Source of the DNA: Prinia subflava
Lineage: Eukaryota; Chordata; Aves; Passeriformes; Cisticolidae
Length of the DNA stretch: 64,000 nt
Assembly: GCF_021018805.1 (NCBI RefSeq)
Contig: NC_086257.1
Location: 14,008,693 to 14,072,692 of the forward strand
Direction: 5' to 3'
A program made the position numbers and the translations under genes. Shown here piece after piece: positions 34,001 to 49,000 of the stretch (within the stretch, counting starts at the first letter, position 1; every line of letters begins with the position of its first letter). Under the pieces are notes generated by a model. It saw only the letters and a list, made by a program, of their open reading frames with translations. It did no database searches and was not told where the DNA came from.

Positions 34001-37000
34001 GCTATATGAAAGTCCTGACAAACACTAAAGAATGGGATTATCTGGAGCAGGCTTGAGAGGAGGCATGCAAAGTGATACACTCACAGTTGTATAGCTTGAG
34101 GATCTCAGTCCTACAGCTCCTGTGACTGGTTCAGCTGGCAAAGGGGCAGATCCAGATTTTGACCCATCATCCCAAATAACAATTTAAAGTGATTTACTTT
34201 TGTTTTTATCATTCAGACCTTACTTAACATGAAAAAAAAATCTGACAGTCTGACTCTACATTTGTCCTAAGTTCAGTGGGATCCAGACAGAGAAGTGCCA
34301 GCTTTATGTTTTTTTCTGGTTCCTGGGAAACATTTCTTTCTGCTCTTTTCTAGTTATTTTTGGTATTTTATATCACGAAGGACCATAAGTGCAAAGGGTG
34401 AAGATTTCAAATTTTGCCTTGGGTTTAGACCTCCTCTGGAATGAGAACATTTCTGGGGACAGTGCATAAATATTTCTGCACAGTTTTTTAGTATCACTTA
34501 CCTGCATTTTGATTGCCATCAAAGCTCAGGTATAAGCCAAAATCTGTCTCCAGGTAAATTCTTGTTGTTCTCTGATATATGCGAATACCTTCATGAGGTC
34601 GGACAGGGGGCCTCACCCTCACACCATCCAACTATCAAGGAACGAAAAATTAAAATTCATTGTATATAGGCCAAATTAAAATCTGATTTCAGTACAGGTG
34701 AATGCTACAATCCAACACTACTCTAGTTTTATGATAAATATATCAGATAATTTAACAGTATTAATTTTTTTTAAGTTAACAAAGTCATGTATTGAGGAAA
34801 GTGACCTGAACATAGTACTGTCACTATCATCCAAAGAAATTTCTATTATTGAGCTAAAAATGTAATATAGCAGCTATGTATGCTCTTACACACCAATAAA
34901 GAGGAAGGAAATTAAATTATCCTAGCATAAACCAAACCTTTCCTTACCACTGATAAAATTTTGTGTGGCTTTATTGTAAGCCTTGGGATATTTGGGATTT
35001 CATTGCTAAAACTGTATCTGTTGATTTATTTATTTGATGTAGAATTGTATCTTTCATATCTGTGGAGAAAAAAGACTCCAAACAACTGAAAATCTCATTT
35101 GTGGTTGCCTCACAGCACTGCTGTAATAACACAGTTCACTTTAATACTTTAATTCTTAAAAAAGAATGTCCATTACTCAGAGGTGTTTTTCTCCAAGGGA
35201 GTGCCTTCCTCTGTGTCCTGCAGTCAGGGAGGGACTTACCAGAACCTGCTTGTGCTGCCTGAATCGCACTGTGTGGTTGTAAACATTGACGAGCATCTCT
35301 TTCAGGTAGGTAATGTGTCGACTTCCACGTAAAGGATAGTTCATGCCTTCAATGCTGAACTGTGTCAGAGTGTCAGGTAGGTCAGGGATGGTCTGAGCCA
35401 GAATATACGTGTATTTCCCTTGGAAGTGGTGCACCAGCCCATCAAAGGTGATGTAGTGTGGGTCGCCCATGACCTGGCATCTCCCAAATCCTGCAGGGGA
35501 AGAGCTTCATTACTCTCCAGTCTAAACCTGCATGTGACAGGTGCCATGCCTGGATTGGTCCAAACTGTTAGATAAAAATGATTGCTGCCAGCATGCAGGT
35601 CTGAAAATAAAGGTGGGTGCTCAGGCTTCACTCTAGTGAATGGACACTCAAATGGAGAGATGGACAGAGAAACTCATTCCTCTGCTGAGAACCACTGTGA
35701 GCCAACTGAGCTGAAGCAGAACATTAGGGTTTATAGAATTTATTGAGACTACGTTGTGGACATTGGCCCTCTGCAGAGGAATGACACTGACATAATGGCT
35801 TGAAGTTGCCTCCTAAGAGATGTTGTTTTCATAACCTCTGCCATGTGTTGTTACAAAATTGAAAAGCAATGTTTAGTTTTGGCTAACTCAGAGCTGTCAC
35901 TGATTTCAGCTGAGGTTACTAAACTCGTCATTGCATCTACCAGACCTAACAGTCAGATACAGTGACTATCATCTATGTATTCTCCTTGATCACTGAGCAC
36001 AGAGTAAATCATTATGCCAGGAGCAAGGCATAAGAGAACTACCCCTGAAACTGCTGGGGTGCCTCTGCTCAGATATTTTGCCAAAATGTAGCAGGGGGAC
36101 ACTGGATTTGCCATATGCTTTTGTATTTATCCTCAATACAGTAGGACTGATGCCATGCTATTCTTCAAAATTGAAGTGTAGGGACACTATGCAACAAGCT
36201 CCCTCCTAATCAACCCAACCCACCTAGAAAATATGGGATCAGCTTTGCCTAGCCAACACAAATGTTGAATGAAAAGTCTTCTGACTGTCCTATCATATAT
36301 CTGTCCAGATCTGCTCTGTGCTGGTTTTTCTTATTGGTTTGTTTGCATTTTTTTTCTGTTCTCCAATCAACATGTAATGGAAAAAACAGAGTTGTTGTTA
36401 TAGGATTCACAAACCGAATTTTGCATTCAGTAGATGCAGTGGGAATTTTTTAAAAGAAATTTTATTCAAGCCAGTCAGACTGAACTGTCAAATTTCTAGA
36501 TATAAGTAAATTATGCCCAGGTATCCATTTCCCTCTACCAATTCTCTGCATGGAATAGGAACCTTCTGTTATGAAAACTGAGTATTCAATTTTTGTATTC
36601 AATAACATGTTGTCAAAACAACAGTCAGAGTTGCCTTCTTTCCCCATGAAAGAATGGAATTACCATGAAAGAAAGTATGTACACCCACAGCCTCCCTCCT
36701 TCTGCAGCCCTCAAGTGAACCCCAAGTGAAGACCTGCTTGCACATACTTGTTGGATTGCACTTGTGTTTTCCATCTTTGATCACGCAGGTTTCTCTGGAA
36801 TCACAGCTATAGCTCTTGCAATGGATGACACCATTCTTCTGGCACTGGCATCTTTTGGTGCAGTGTGGAGTTATCCATGTCTCCCCAGCCTGGACACAAG
36901 TTGTGTTAATAATATGTTATCAAGATGCTCAGTTTGCAGTGCAATGGAAGTTCAACAGCCTCGGCTGTGGACACAAGCAAGGCTCAACCTTGTCCACTTG

Positions 37001-40000
37001 GCCATTCCACAACTGCTTGATTAAGTGTAGTCTCACCAAGAGCCTGTGAGAAGGGATCTCAATCCCTTTATCTTACTATCTTCAACATGAGAATTTGAAC
37101 ACAAAACTGGACTAGGACAGACTGCCTGAGTAATTCTGATCAATTGACTGTTTTAAAATAGGCCTCAGTTTTGGCCTCAGGTGCAAAGTACCAAGCAAGC
37201 TTCTGTATCTTGTAATACCCAAGGCAACAGCTTTTACTGATTAGATGAAAAGTATTTGAGAGGTAGATCCTGAAGTCTTTGATCTCTCTCTCTTTCATTT
37301 TAAGATGGACAGGAGACCGACTTTTACAAGTTTTGGAGTCAGAGATTTGCTCCACAAACTACTTACGCTGTAGTAATTGTTATCATCATCCCTGCAGCCA
37401 CAACTGCTGAGAGGCACACAGATGCCTTTGCTGAGCACATAATTATTGTCACATTCACAGCCCTCTATGCAGTCTTCTGTCTTCTCACAAAGGGAAGAGG
37501 CAAAAATGTCACTGCATGTTGATGGGCAGGCAGAGACACAGTCTTTGTAGTGGCTATGGGATGGGCAGGGCAGTGCTGTGTGGGAGAACAGAGCCAGCTT
37601 TATTAAATACATTTACAAAGGGCACTGCAAACACTGAAAGCTACACCTTGGCCTATGGAATAGTAGTACAGAACTACCTTTTAATAGCTGATTTTGATCA
37701 TCAGCTGTTTTTTATTTTTATAGTTTACTTAAAAAATCAAAACAACAAAAAACAAAATAAAGAATGCTCTCTGGAACTGCCGATTCAGTTTTATTACAGA
37801 TATGACTGAACTATCTGGCACTAGATTATTCAGATTCAGTATTCCAGTTCAGCTGCAAAGGCTTCTTTGGCACTGCTAGAAATGAGACTCTCAAAGGCAA
37901 ATTCCTTAAAATATTCAACCCTCCACTGATGCAAACCAGGTGTAAATTTAGCTTAATTACAGACATGCAAGAGCAGCAGATATGCATTGTCAGTTTGCAG
38001 GTTCATCTAGTCTAAACCCTATTTATGCCAATGACTTGATATGCATAATGGGACAGTTCAAGAAACAGTGTAACATGACAAAAAGTTTGTTAGTCCAGTA
38101 TTTTCCTCCACTCATGTCAAGGAGGCAGCTAGGGATTTCTGATGGATCTATTAAACATTCATCTGACTTGGTTTTTAACCAGTTAGCTGTTTTGTTCTCC
38201 AGATCATTATGTGATAATCCGACAGTATAATATTAAACTATAAAAACCCCCCCAAACCCACAGATAAAACTCTACACATGATCTTTACTAATTTCTACAT
38301 AATTTGTTTGTGGCTTTATTGAAAGGGTGGAGTGAGGCACATACCTTGGACAATAATCTGAGAACAGGGTCCATAATAAACTACTGAGCAAATTGACAGT
38401 TTTTGTTCAAATCACAGTGAATGGCATTGAGCACTGTGTCCTAACACTGTATCTTTCTTTCTTTCAGTCTTCTGGTTATATTATTTCAACATTTTAAGCT
38501 CACTACAATACCTTATTTGGCTACCAATGGCATTCTAACTCCACATTAATATCCATAATTTGTCTAGTTCTGAGATATCTCTGGGTTTTTCTGAATGTGA
38601 ACACAGTTCAGTGCAGCAATGGAATCATGATAGTAGAATTGCATTTTGTAAGAATTTAGATTTAATTTTCTTTTACATTCAGGTTTCAGTTTTTTCACTT
38701 GCTTGTGTACTTACGACAGAATGTGCTATTCCTCCATTTAATGGTGATTCCATGACTCTTGCAGGTGTCCACATAGACTTGAACTATGTCACACAGAACA
38801 GACTTCATACCATCATACTGGCACATATCATAGATGCAGATCTCTATGAAGTCATCAGGGTTGACTAGACTATGGCATGCTTTGAATTTGTCTGATTTTA
38901 GAACATTGCACTGTCTTTCAATGACTTCTTTGTTCTCAGCAGTGCAAGGAGGATCATCATCTTCTCTTGAGTCCGGCAAACAACTGCAACAAAGCACAAA
39001 TACAGGCTGCTGTAAGACAGACTGAAACTGAAAAGTTTCTTTCCACTGAAAAGTGGAAAAGGCTGGAGACTGTGACTTCCTTCTGTCAATGGATGAAAGA
39101 CTGGGCAGAAGTGGACCTGCCTGACAACCACCATGCTGTGTCTGACACCTGTTACTCTCATTGAACTTGACCCTGACTAGAGGACGGACTTCACAGCTTG
39201 ACCTTGGATCTGTCTCGTCACTGCAAATTTCTGTGTGGTGACCTGAACTGAGCCAGGCTGACCTTGGCTTCCATCATGGGGCTTCCCTGCTTGCCTTGCT
39301 CAGGTGGAGTGGGATGGACCCTGGCTGGTGAGGCCACAGTTTTCTCAGCTGTGTTGTCACATATGGCACTCCATCTGCCAAGGAGCAGCTGGCCCTCACC
39401 ATTCCCCAGCACCATCAGCTTGCTCTGGGTGTTACCAGTGTAAAATAAACAGAGTCTAAATGTGGACTGCCCAAAGACCCGTCCTCCAAGTGTATATGTA
39501 GACTGATAGAACAGCTGTGGTTTTCCTCTGGCCTGTGTAGTGGTTTCCTGTGGGGATGGCTGTTTTTTGAGCTACAAATTCAAGAAGAGAGAAGTCTAGA
39601 ATACAGTGCTTATATGTTAAACGTAGCAGACAGCCAAAACAATTGAAAACAATTCACTGTGTTCCTGAAGCAAGATGGGAGGTATGAAAATTATTTAATA
39701 TTTACCCCTTATCACTGTCTTCCTTCACTTCCCAGCTATTTCCAAACTGTGGGGCAGGGACAACTGTACCATTGGTCAAGGACAGATCATCTTCACGATC
39801 ACCATTGAAATTGCCACACATGCCATGCACCTGCATATGAAAAAGAATCATGACCTAAGCATGACCTCTTTGCATCAAATTCCCAAATAACTTCTTATTC
39901 ATTGCCTATGAAACAATGAGGCTAAATCACCATCAAAAACCAAAACTGTACCAGAAATTTCAGACATTCTGACTGCACCCATGGAGAAACAAAACAGAAA

Positions 40001-43000
40001 TTACAGTAAATCTGTGATTCCCTAAGGCTTCAAGCTGTTTATTTCTCTAAGTTAGAAATCTTTCCCTAGAAAGGTAATTTGCTTTAACTATCCCCTTGGA
40101 ACACAAAGAAAATGTTGTGAAGAGAAAAAATAGAAAGGAAATAAATTAGAAGTGGTACAATACAGCTACAAAGAAAAATGCAACAGCAAAACACAGGAAT
40201 AAAAGGAGCTAGAAGTAAATGCACAAAGAAACAGTTTTGAAACAACTCTAGATGTTTGTATACTAGATCTTACTTGTGAGAAGTAAGAGCGTGGGAGGGT
40301 GATTTCCAGATGGTGATCGCCATCATACTTCACTATCACACCAAAGTCAGTTTCCATTACTATAAATCTGCCAACGTTTCCAATGGTCACGCCTTGCAGT
40401 CGGTTCTGCACTGGAGTGTAGACTCTCTCGTTGTTCAGCTGGAGAGACACATCATTTGTCAGTATGGACATTTCTCCATGAAAGCTCACAATCTATATTC
40501 CTAGCAGTGCTGAAGATTTCTCTGCGACAGTTTTAGCTCTTTACACTTCCACTATTTTATATTCTAACTTTGGGTGGCAGCCTTTTAGCTGAGGAGGGCT
40601 GGGCAGGATTTGTATCCTGTGCTTTTAACAGGGAGCTGGAAATATCCCTGGTAGCTCTTTCTCACCCATGGGGCAGATTCCCTGCCTCCAGTACTGCCAT
40701 GGCTCCCCATGTTATTCTAGGCTGATACATTATGCCTTGCTTGCTATAAGTGATTGGGTTGATAAAAGCTGTTGAAATGGGGAGTCCCATATTTTAATTC
40801 AGGCAACAATTCCCTGGTATGGAGGCCCTGGGTCTAATCTCTAAGATATGGACAATAGAACAGTAAACCCAAACCAGAAGCCTTGGGAACTAGTGAGAAA
40901 TTATATTTCCTCAAGACATCCACTTAATGGGGATGCCCACAAGTGTTAAGTATATGCATACACGTTCCTTAGGAAACGTGAAGATCCTTTTTCCTACAGC
41001 TATTCTAAGTGAGCTGATTTTAAGATACTTCTTGCCGGAAAAAAAGAGCACCACCACCTACCAGGATTCCTTGGTTTTTCTGAAGGGTGATTCGTACACC
41101 ATGCACATCTATGTAGACTTCTTTCAGGTATGTGGCCCCTCTTAGTCCTCTGTCTTCATTCTTGCCAAGTATGGTTATAGGAATGACATTGGTGGCAGTG
41201 CTGACAACCTCAACCAAAGTGTACGTGCAGGTTCCCACAAAAGTGTACTTCATTCCATCAAAAGTGAAATAATGAGGATCTCCTACCACCTGACATGTTG
41301 CTTGACCTGAAGGTGCAAAATGATCTAAGAATTTTGTACTGGATTTCACCATAGAATCAGCTGACCAAAGCAGTTTGCATTAGTGTATCAACCTCATTCT
41401 GATCATAATTATGAGGGCAGACTTTTAGAGAGGCATCTCAGGTTCATGCCAATGACATCTATTTGTAAATAAGAAGTTTCCAGAAAGCATCTCCTAAATT
41501 TAATTTGTAAATTATATACAAAATAAACTTTTGTATATATTTCTATATGCTGTTGTAGCTATGATTTATAGTATAGTTGAGAGTAATACAAAGCTTTTCT
41601 TATCTATATAAAAATACATAATTAACTGTATAAATATAGTTGTAAACATAAAAGTAAATAAAATTGCATCTATATACATCAATACATAATGCACTTGTCA
41701 TTATGTAGGCCCACAGAAATACAATCCTCATAGAAATGGAACCAAATTCAAAGCTTGCAGCACTGGTGATGTGGGACTTGAATTTTCACTATCAGGACAA
41801 ATAGAATCCAAACAACCTTGCAAACTTTTGGGCAGCATCAGGTTTTGCTGATACCCACTACAACAGGATGCCATCTGTTCTTGCAAGATGCATTTTCATC
41901 TCTTAGCACTGGCAGCAGTCAGCTGGGACTTCTTTACTATCCCATATGAAAAGATATTTATAATAAAGCTAGAAGAAGAAGAGGATCTAATTATGGAATT
42001 GACATTGAGGTGGTTTTCAGGCAGGACTCACCATTGGAATGACATCCCAGCACACCATCCTGAATACTGCACTCCTCTTGGACTCCACACTCCCAGGATT
42101 TGCACTCAATGGTGTTATTGGCCTTGCAGGTGCAGCGCTCATTGCAGGGGTAGTGGGTGAACCAGCTTTCATTCAGCTACATGGGGAAAGAGTGTAGAAG
42201 TATATATTGTAAGATAAATAAGAAGGCAAAACCATAAGGGAAAATCAAATTATTAGTATTTGAATGTGCATGATATATAATCATTTGGGCAATTGTAGCC
42301 ATGCAGTTTATGGACCAATAAAGTTGGCAAAGTAAGTCTATTTTGAAATTATTAATGGTGTGAATATGAATTGTGTAGTGTTATTAACATGTTTTTTCCC
42401 TCACAGTGTTAAAAAATAGGATGTCCTGTTTTTCCCTTTTATTCTTTAAATATCTGATGTAACTTGCCTGGTGATACTGGTTTTTGTCATCAACACAACC
42501 ACAGTTGCTCTGTGACACACATTTGTCTCCACTCAAAACATAGCCTTCCTTACAGAAGCAACCTTCCACTGGCAAAGAACTGCAGGACTCAGCTGCTGAG
42601 GTGTTGAAACAGGTAGAGGGACACCTGGTACCACAGCTTTTGTAGATGCTGCCTCCAGGACAGGACATTGCTAAATAAAGAGAAATAAAAAGATCACTCA
42701 AAAGGGCAAAATCATAATAAACATTTTCCTGATGCTTTCACTGTTTGCTCCTGAAAATATACAAAATGGCTGTTAGAAAGTCTGACTGGAGAGTTATGGG
42801 AATAGAAGAATCCAGAAGAATCTATTCCCAGTTATGGGAATAGAAGAATCTTTTGCCATACCAGCTGATATGTCCCCATTACTGTAGTTACTATTTGAGC
42901 ATCTGCTATATATTCCAAAATTGAACTAAAAATCACACTCTTGTCTTTCACTGAGACTCCTTGAGAACAATATACTTTCACACCCCCCTGCTTATGCTAG

Positions 43001-46000
43001 AATTGGAATTCTATCACTCAAAACATGGTCCACAGGGATAACATTACATTTTACAGAAATCCTGAAGCATTTGTCCATTTCTGTCATCTAAAAAAACATA
43101 GAAAAACATGGCTTTGGCAGGATTCTGTTATAAATCACTACATATGATTCTTATTTATTTCTGTCCCTACAACAGGATCTCTTAGTCCTGTCAGACAATT
43201 ACAGCCCACATGTCCAGTCATCTAGCCAGACTTCCTTCCCTTGGCCAGGAAGCTAATTGTGTTTTTATTTGAATCAGTGATGAACAGAGCACTTGAGAGT
43301 CAATCTTTCTAATATTACTGAATTTTCTCTATTACTATAATGAAGCCATAGATATTTGGGTCCTGGCCTATAGCCTCTGACTATGGAATTTGGATGTCCA
43401 CAGTTCAATCTGATTTGGAGGGTTAAACACTCATTTCTCGTTCTATCTTCTTTTTATATAAGAATTCTCTGTGTTCTGTCCTCTTAGGGCTGAATTACTG
43501 GGTGCTTTAAGTAATTCTTTTTCCAAACTTACCAGCTCCTGGAATCTATCTGGGGTGGGTTTGTTTGTTTGTTTGTTTGTTTGTTTGTTGTTTGTTTGTT
43601 TTTTTTTTTTAATGGTTTAGTTAAAATGCAGAGCTAATTGTTGATCACAAAAAAAAAAAAAAGAAAGAAAAAAAAAGAAAAAGAAAAAAGGTGCAGATCT
43701 GCAGAAGGTAATCCAGTGGTAACTGGTATAATAAAAATTAGTGTAAGACAAAAAAGGATAGAGGATAATTATGGTTTATTTAAGTATGGATGACCTTTAG
43801 AGGACTTTTTTTCTCTCCAAGTGTGTAGTTTGTGGACTTAAATGTCCTTTAGAATATGGTGCCCAGAGAAGTTGTGGATGCCTCCTTCCTGGAATTATTC
43901 AAGACTGGGTTGGATGAGGCTTTGAGAAAGTTTTTTTAATGGAGGACATCCCTGCCCATGGTAGGAAGGTTGGAACTAGGTAATATTTAAGGTCCTTTCC
44001 AACCAAACCATTGTATTATTCTATGATTGTGTGTCTGACAAGCAGAAAGCTGTCCAGTGTTGCTTAACATCAGCACCAGTGGAACCCCTGGAAAGCTTTA
44101 TTCTAAAACATATGAGTTCATTATATTAAATTTACCATAAGGTCATTCTGAAGATAACGAATTGAGATGTGACAGCACTCAATTTCTTTGCTTTAGAGAG
44201 AAATAGAGCCCTTCCTAGAAACAGCTGCTTTCCAAGGCTTCTTATTTTTTTAACCAAAGGCCACTGATAAACATGTTTTATGGAAGACTATCAGCTCCAC
44301 TTACATTGAGGATGGTAGATTTTCACCAAAGCAAAGGAACTTACTTCTCCAATGCAGAAGCTCACATAAGACACAGTTGAATGTAATCACACTTTTTCAA
44401 GAAACTAATAGCAAATTTTAAAAATTATAAAACTTTAAGGATTTAACCTGCATGTGTCCTAATGTTCTCGAAATTAGTAGTTTATACAAATCCTGGAAAG
44501 GTTCTGAATCTGAAGCAGGCTCCAGACATTATAAAAGAAGGACTATATTGAGAACATTACATAAAATGAAATAACATTCCTGGAAATGGTAGAGGACACT
44601 AAAAGTAAAATTCAGAATAGATATTTATATCAAAACACTCACGACAAAGAGTAGCATTCCTCCACTCTATGCATATCCCAGCATTGACACACGACTCAGC
44701 ATAGGCCTGCAGTCCATAGCATAAGGATGTTGCCTGTCCCCCAGTGAAACAGATGTCATAAACACAGTTTTCAAAGAAATTCTGTGGAGGCACCTTGGTG
44801 TGACAGTCCTTGAAGATTCCTGTGTAAATCAAAAATGATATATAGAAGAATAGAAAAAAACCACTGTGATGTAAGACTGACCACCATGCATTTTCTGTCA
44901 CAGCAAACACATTGTAGGTGTTCCAGGTTATGTTAAGTAAATTAATCCAGTACTTGAAATGGATACAAAATACACAATGTGAGAATGGGTTCCCTGGATC
45001 AAGTTTTCTTCTTTTTGCATGATTAATACAACATAACTTACATAAATTAAGCATTTTTGCCTAGGAAAACCACTAACTCTAGGCAACTACAGGGAACATG
45101 GACAGAATTTCAGATAAAGTATCTGTAATACACACACCAACAGTCCGTCTGCACTATTTCTTTTAGCAATCAGAGTACAAGTCACTGTCACACAAGGAGC
45201 AGCTATGGTTCCCTGCACATATTCTCAGATAAAATTCACGGACACATTGGCATTGTCTGAACATATGACATATTCTGGCCAGGCCCCTATGGGTTTTACA
45301 TTGGCCATTCACACTGGAGGCTGTATATGCTTCCAGTATAAGCTCAGAAAAGAGACCATAGAGAAGGGACAGAACAAGCTAGACCATGCTCCATCACCTG
45401 GCTCACAGAGATCTACCAACACACTACCTGTTGGGTCTGTGATCATGCCACATGCTGTGTTTTTCTTTGCTTCACTCTCCAATGCAGGATCACATTGCTC
45501 TTCTGTTCCACCGCTCGAGCATCTGGGGAAAGCAAGCAAATCAAACACTTGTTTCACATCTCTTATTATCAGATTTTCAGTGGAAAATTAATACATGACA
45601 ACACTGAACAAAAGAATGCATTTTATTTCTGTCATAAGACTTTATCCAGCTTCTTTGAAAAGCTGATGTCAGCCCTCTCACTGAATAGACTCCTTTCTTG
45701 ATCCCTTCTGGGTGATTCAAAGGCTAATTCTTAGCTGGGAAAAAAAAAAAAAGGAGCTATGGGATCCAAACAGTTATGGTTTCCAATCAGGGAGCTGGAC
45801 TGATGTACCACCCCCCTCATATTCAACAGACAAATCTTGCTTTGGAAAATGAGACTTAAAGGACACAAGCCCTCCTATCATTCACTGGTTTATGTGAAAG
45901 TCTAGCTCCCTACTTCTAATGGGCAGCTGAAAGAGGTAGAATGTTACTTGAAAAAGCCAGCAAGCAGATGGATATTTGATTTTAAGAGTTTGCTCAGCAA

Positions 46001-49000
46001 ACACCACATGATGTAATGATTTTACATACACAGTGTCATTCTCAGGCACCAGCCAGCTTTCTCCAAGATCAGTGGAACTGCTTGCAATGTCACCGTTGGA
46101 CTTGATATTGTCGTCATTTGGATCACCATTATAATTACCTGTGAGGGTAAAAAGAAATGTATGGGACACATGAAACCTGTAGAAAAAAACTAGGTTTCAT
46201 GCTGTAAAATAAATTACAATGAGATAGGGAGAATATATATGTAACATCAATCTGTACTGGGTAAAATAAGAGCAGAATTGTATTTTGATTGCTGACAAGA
46301 GCTGCTGCTCAGACATTTGAAGCAGGAAGTCTGTAAGTTCCTACATAACTAGATTACATGGAATTGAAGAAAAAACTTATCTTAAAAAATCCTACTCATT
46401 TTCTTATATCCTACATGTAGAATGTAAATGTAAAAGTTAAACAGTGCTATTTGTACCATTATATTCTAGGTAGATTTCCTGCATTGTGAAAAAAGTGTGA
46501 AAAACCCATGAAGAGATAGTTGAACTAGGAAACTCCATATGATCCAAACCAAAGAATAATCAGAAACTCACAAGACAAACTATTCTTGTAATTTCTACAA
46601 ATAATAATAATAAAAAATAAGTATTCACCAGCTACCACTTACCACAGAGGCCACAGAGCAGACCACTGTAATTAGAGGGCACAGAGACTTCTGCATAATG
46701 ATTTCCATCATATCTCACCCACAGTCCAAAGTCAGTTTCCAAGAGAACATAGCCACCACTGCTTTGAATACTGATCTTCTTTTCAATAAATACAGGCAGG
46801 TTCATTCTGCGACCATTCACCTGTACAGCAAGTTGTGAAAGTAAGTGTAAGGCTGTTGGGACTCCTACAACTACCAGCAGCTAGTACAGATTGCTGAAAG
46901 ATGCAATGTGCACAGGGGAACTGGAACTGATTAAAGAACATCTGAGCAAGTTTGTTGGAGATCTCATTAAAAGAGGTAGTTATAATTAATAAAAAGATAA
47001 AGTTTTGTATAAACTCTACAGAGATAATAATTATCTGCATGTCAGTTAAAAATGAGATATCTTTTAAACAGGTATTGTCTTACATTCACTTTCTTGTTTT
47101 TCAGGAGAGAAATCTGGTTGTCATAGACTTCCACATGCACTGACTTCACATAAGAGACTTTGGTGTTGGCTCCTCTGTGCTCATTTGTTGTGGACACATC
47201 AAAGTATGGAAGATTCTCAGAGGCATTGCACACTTTGGAGAGGGTGTAAGTGCAGTTTCCCATGAAATTATGGACTTTGTGATCAAAAGTATTGTAATGT
47301 GGGTCCCCAGAGGCACTGCAGGAAGCACGATCTGTCAAGAAAGAATAAGTCCCTCTGAGTCTTCACCAGACTTTTGCAGCTGCTTGGTTCCCAGTTTGTT
47401 TATGTTGTATTTGTTGCTCAGATGTAACAGTGATGACATCATCCAACAGCACCCCAAAGGCCGACCCAGCTTTCTGTCTTTGGACTCACAAAGAATCTAC
47501 TCATGTGTATCAGAAATCTATGCTAGAGGTTGATGAAGAAAGTTGGGGAAAAGGCAATATTAAGACATCATTATATAAAGTGGAGGAGTGAGTTTTTAGT
47601 GTCCAGATCTGAAAGGCTCTTTCTGACTAAATAGGAAGAATTTACTGAAAAACTTTACAGGGTTGGTTAGCCAGAATAGACCACTGCATTATCAGCTGTC
47701 TGGGGGTTGGTACTCATATCATCTATGGAAATTAAATTGAGCATTGCTTTCACAAGATACCCTTTACACACTTTAAAAAAGCATTAAAATTGAAGAGCCA
47801 GTAATAATTTGTACAAATGGAGGTACACTGTGTATGCATTTACATCTGAGACCTGCGTACGATTTTGAATGCTGGTAGAAACTTCTGATTTTAAAGGAAA
47901 AGCTTCACCTCTTATCTGAGTTGAGCTTAAGGAGCTTCGTGGCATTTACCAACAACAAAAAATAAGGAAGAGAGGTTATTACACCTTTACTTTTCAATGC
48001 CATGAGAAAATATAGCTACATTTAGGATTGTGTCTATATGTCAACCTTAACTCCTTACAAAGGAAGACATACTTTACTACCATGAAAAGCAGAAGAAATC
48101 TAAACCGAGTAGGGGAGCCAGGACTCTCTTGTACTTAGCAAGCAGATAGACATCAGTGATTAAACTTGGAGGAAACCACCAATTAAAATTTATCTAAACT
48201 GACATTTTAGTAAATATACTAAATAATAAACTAGTCTTTTCCAAGAAAATATAATTGGATTAAATCCAAAACAAAAACAAAATTTGGAAATTTAAAAAAA
48301 ATTAGAAATATAGACAATAACAGGTGAAAATTTGCCATACAAAAGAGTAATTTAAGTATTTATGGACATGGAAATAAAAAGTATGTGAGATAACTATCAC
48401 ATGTCTGGTCTACTCTTAAAAAACATCAGCACTGTGGCAAAAGAGATGTGTTGGTAGATGTATAGAGTTGAAAGTCAGAGGAAAGGAAAGCAGAGGTTGT
48501 AGAGTGAGGGTGGAGCCACCTTTTCCCCATGTCCAGTAGGACACAGGTACACACATGGACATCCATGGCATGCCCATGGAGAGGTGAGGGTGGCCAGCCA
48601 AGGGCAAGTGCTAAGCACAGCCACTCCAAAACACAAATGGGAGACAACAGTACCTGTGCTTGTCCCAGGTGACGGTGATGTTGTTGTATGTGGAGGCCGT
48701 GTGGTAGTGCCTGGCAAGGGGGGCGAGGTTGTAGGAGCTGGTGAATGAAACAGAGTGAAACAGAAGTGGAGAAGGTATGTTTGATAATGGAGCTTTGTTC
48801 CCAAATGGGGATGTTGCACACTTCCCAAACACCCCCACACCACTGCAAACAAAGTGCAGGACGGGGATTCCACCTGTCCAGAAGAGTCTCTTCATGCAAG
48901 GGCTGGCCCACCAGAGTGGCCAGTTATGTGATACAGGGGAGATCTCTGCCCCATGTACTGCCCCCAGAACTGCCCCAGTCCTTGTCTCTGAGAGTCAAGG

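Noticed and set aside
39000..39640. Possible LTR or other transposon in the D5 intron
   Set aside because: Sequence looks insert-like, but I found no terminal repeats, target duplication or recognisable family, so I do not call it.
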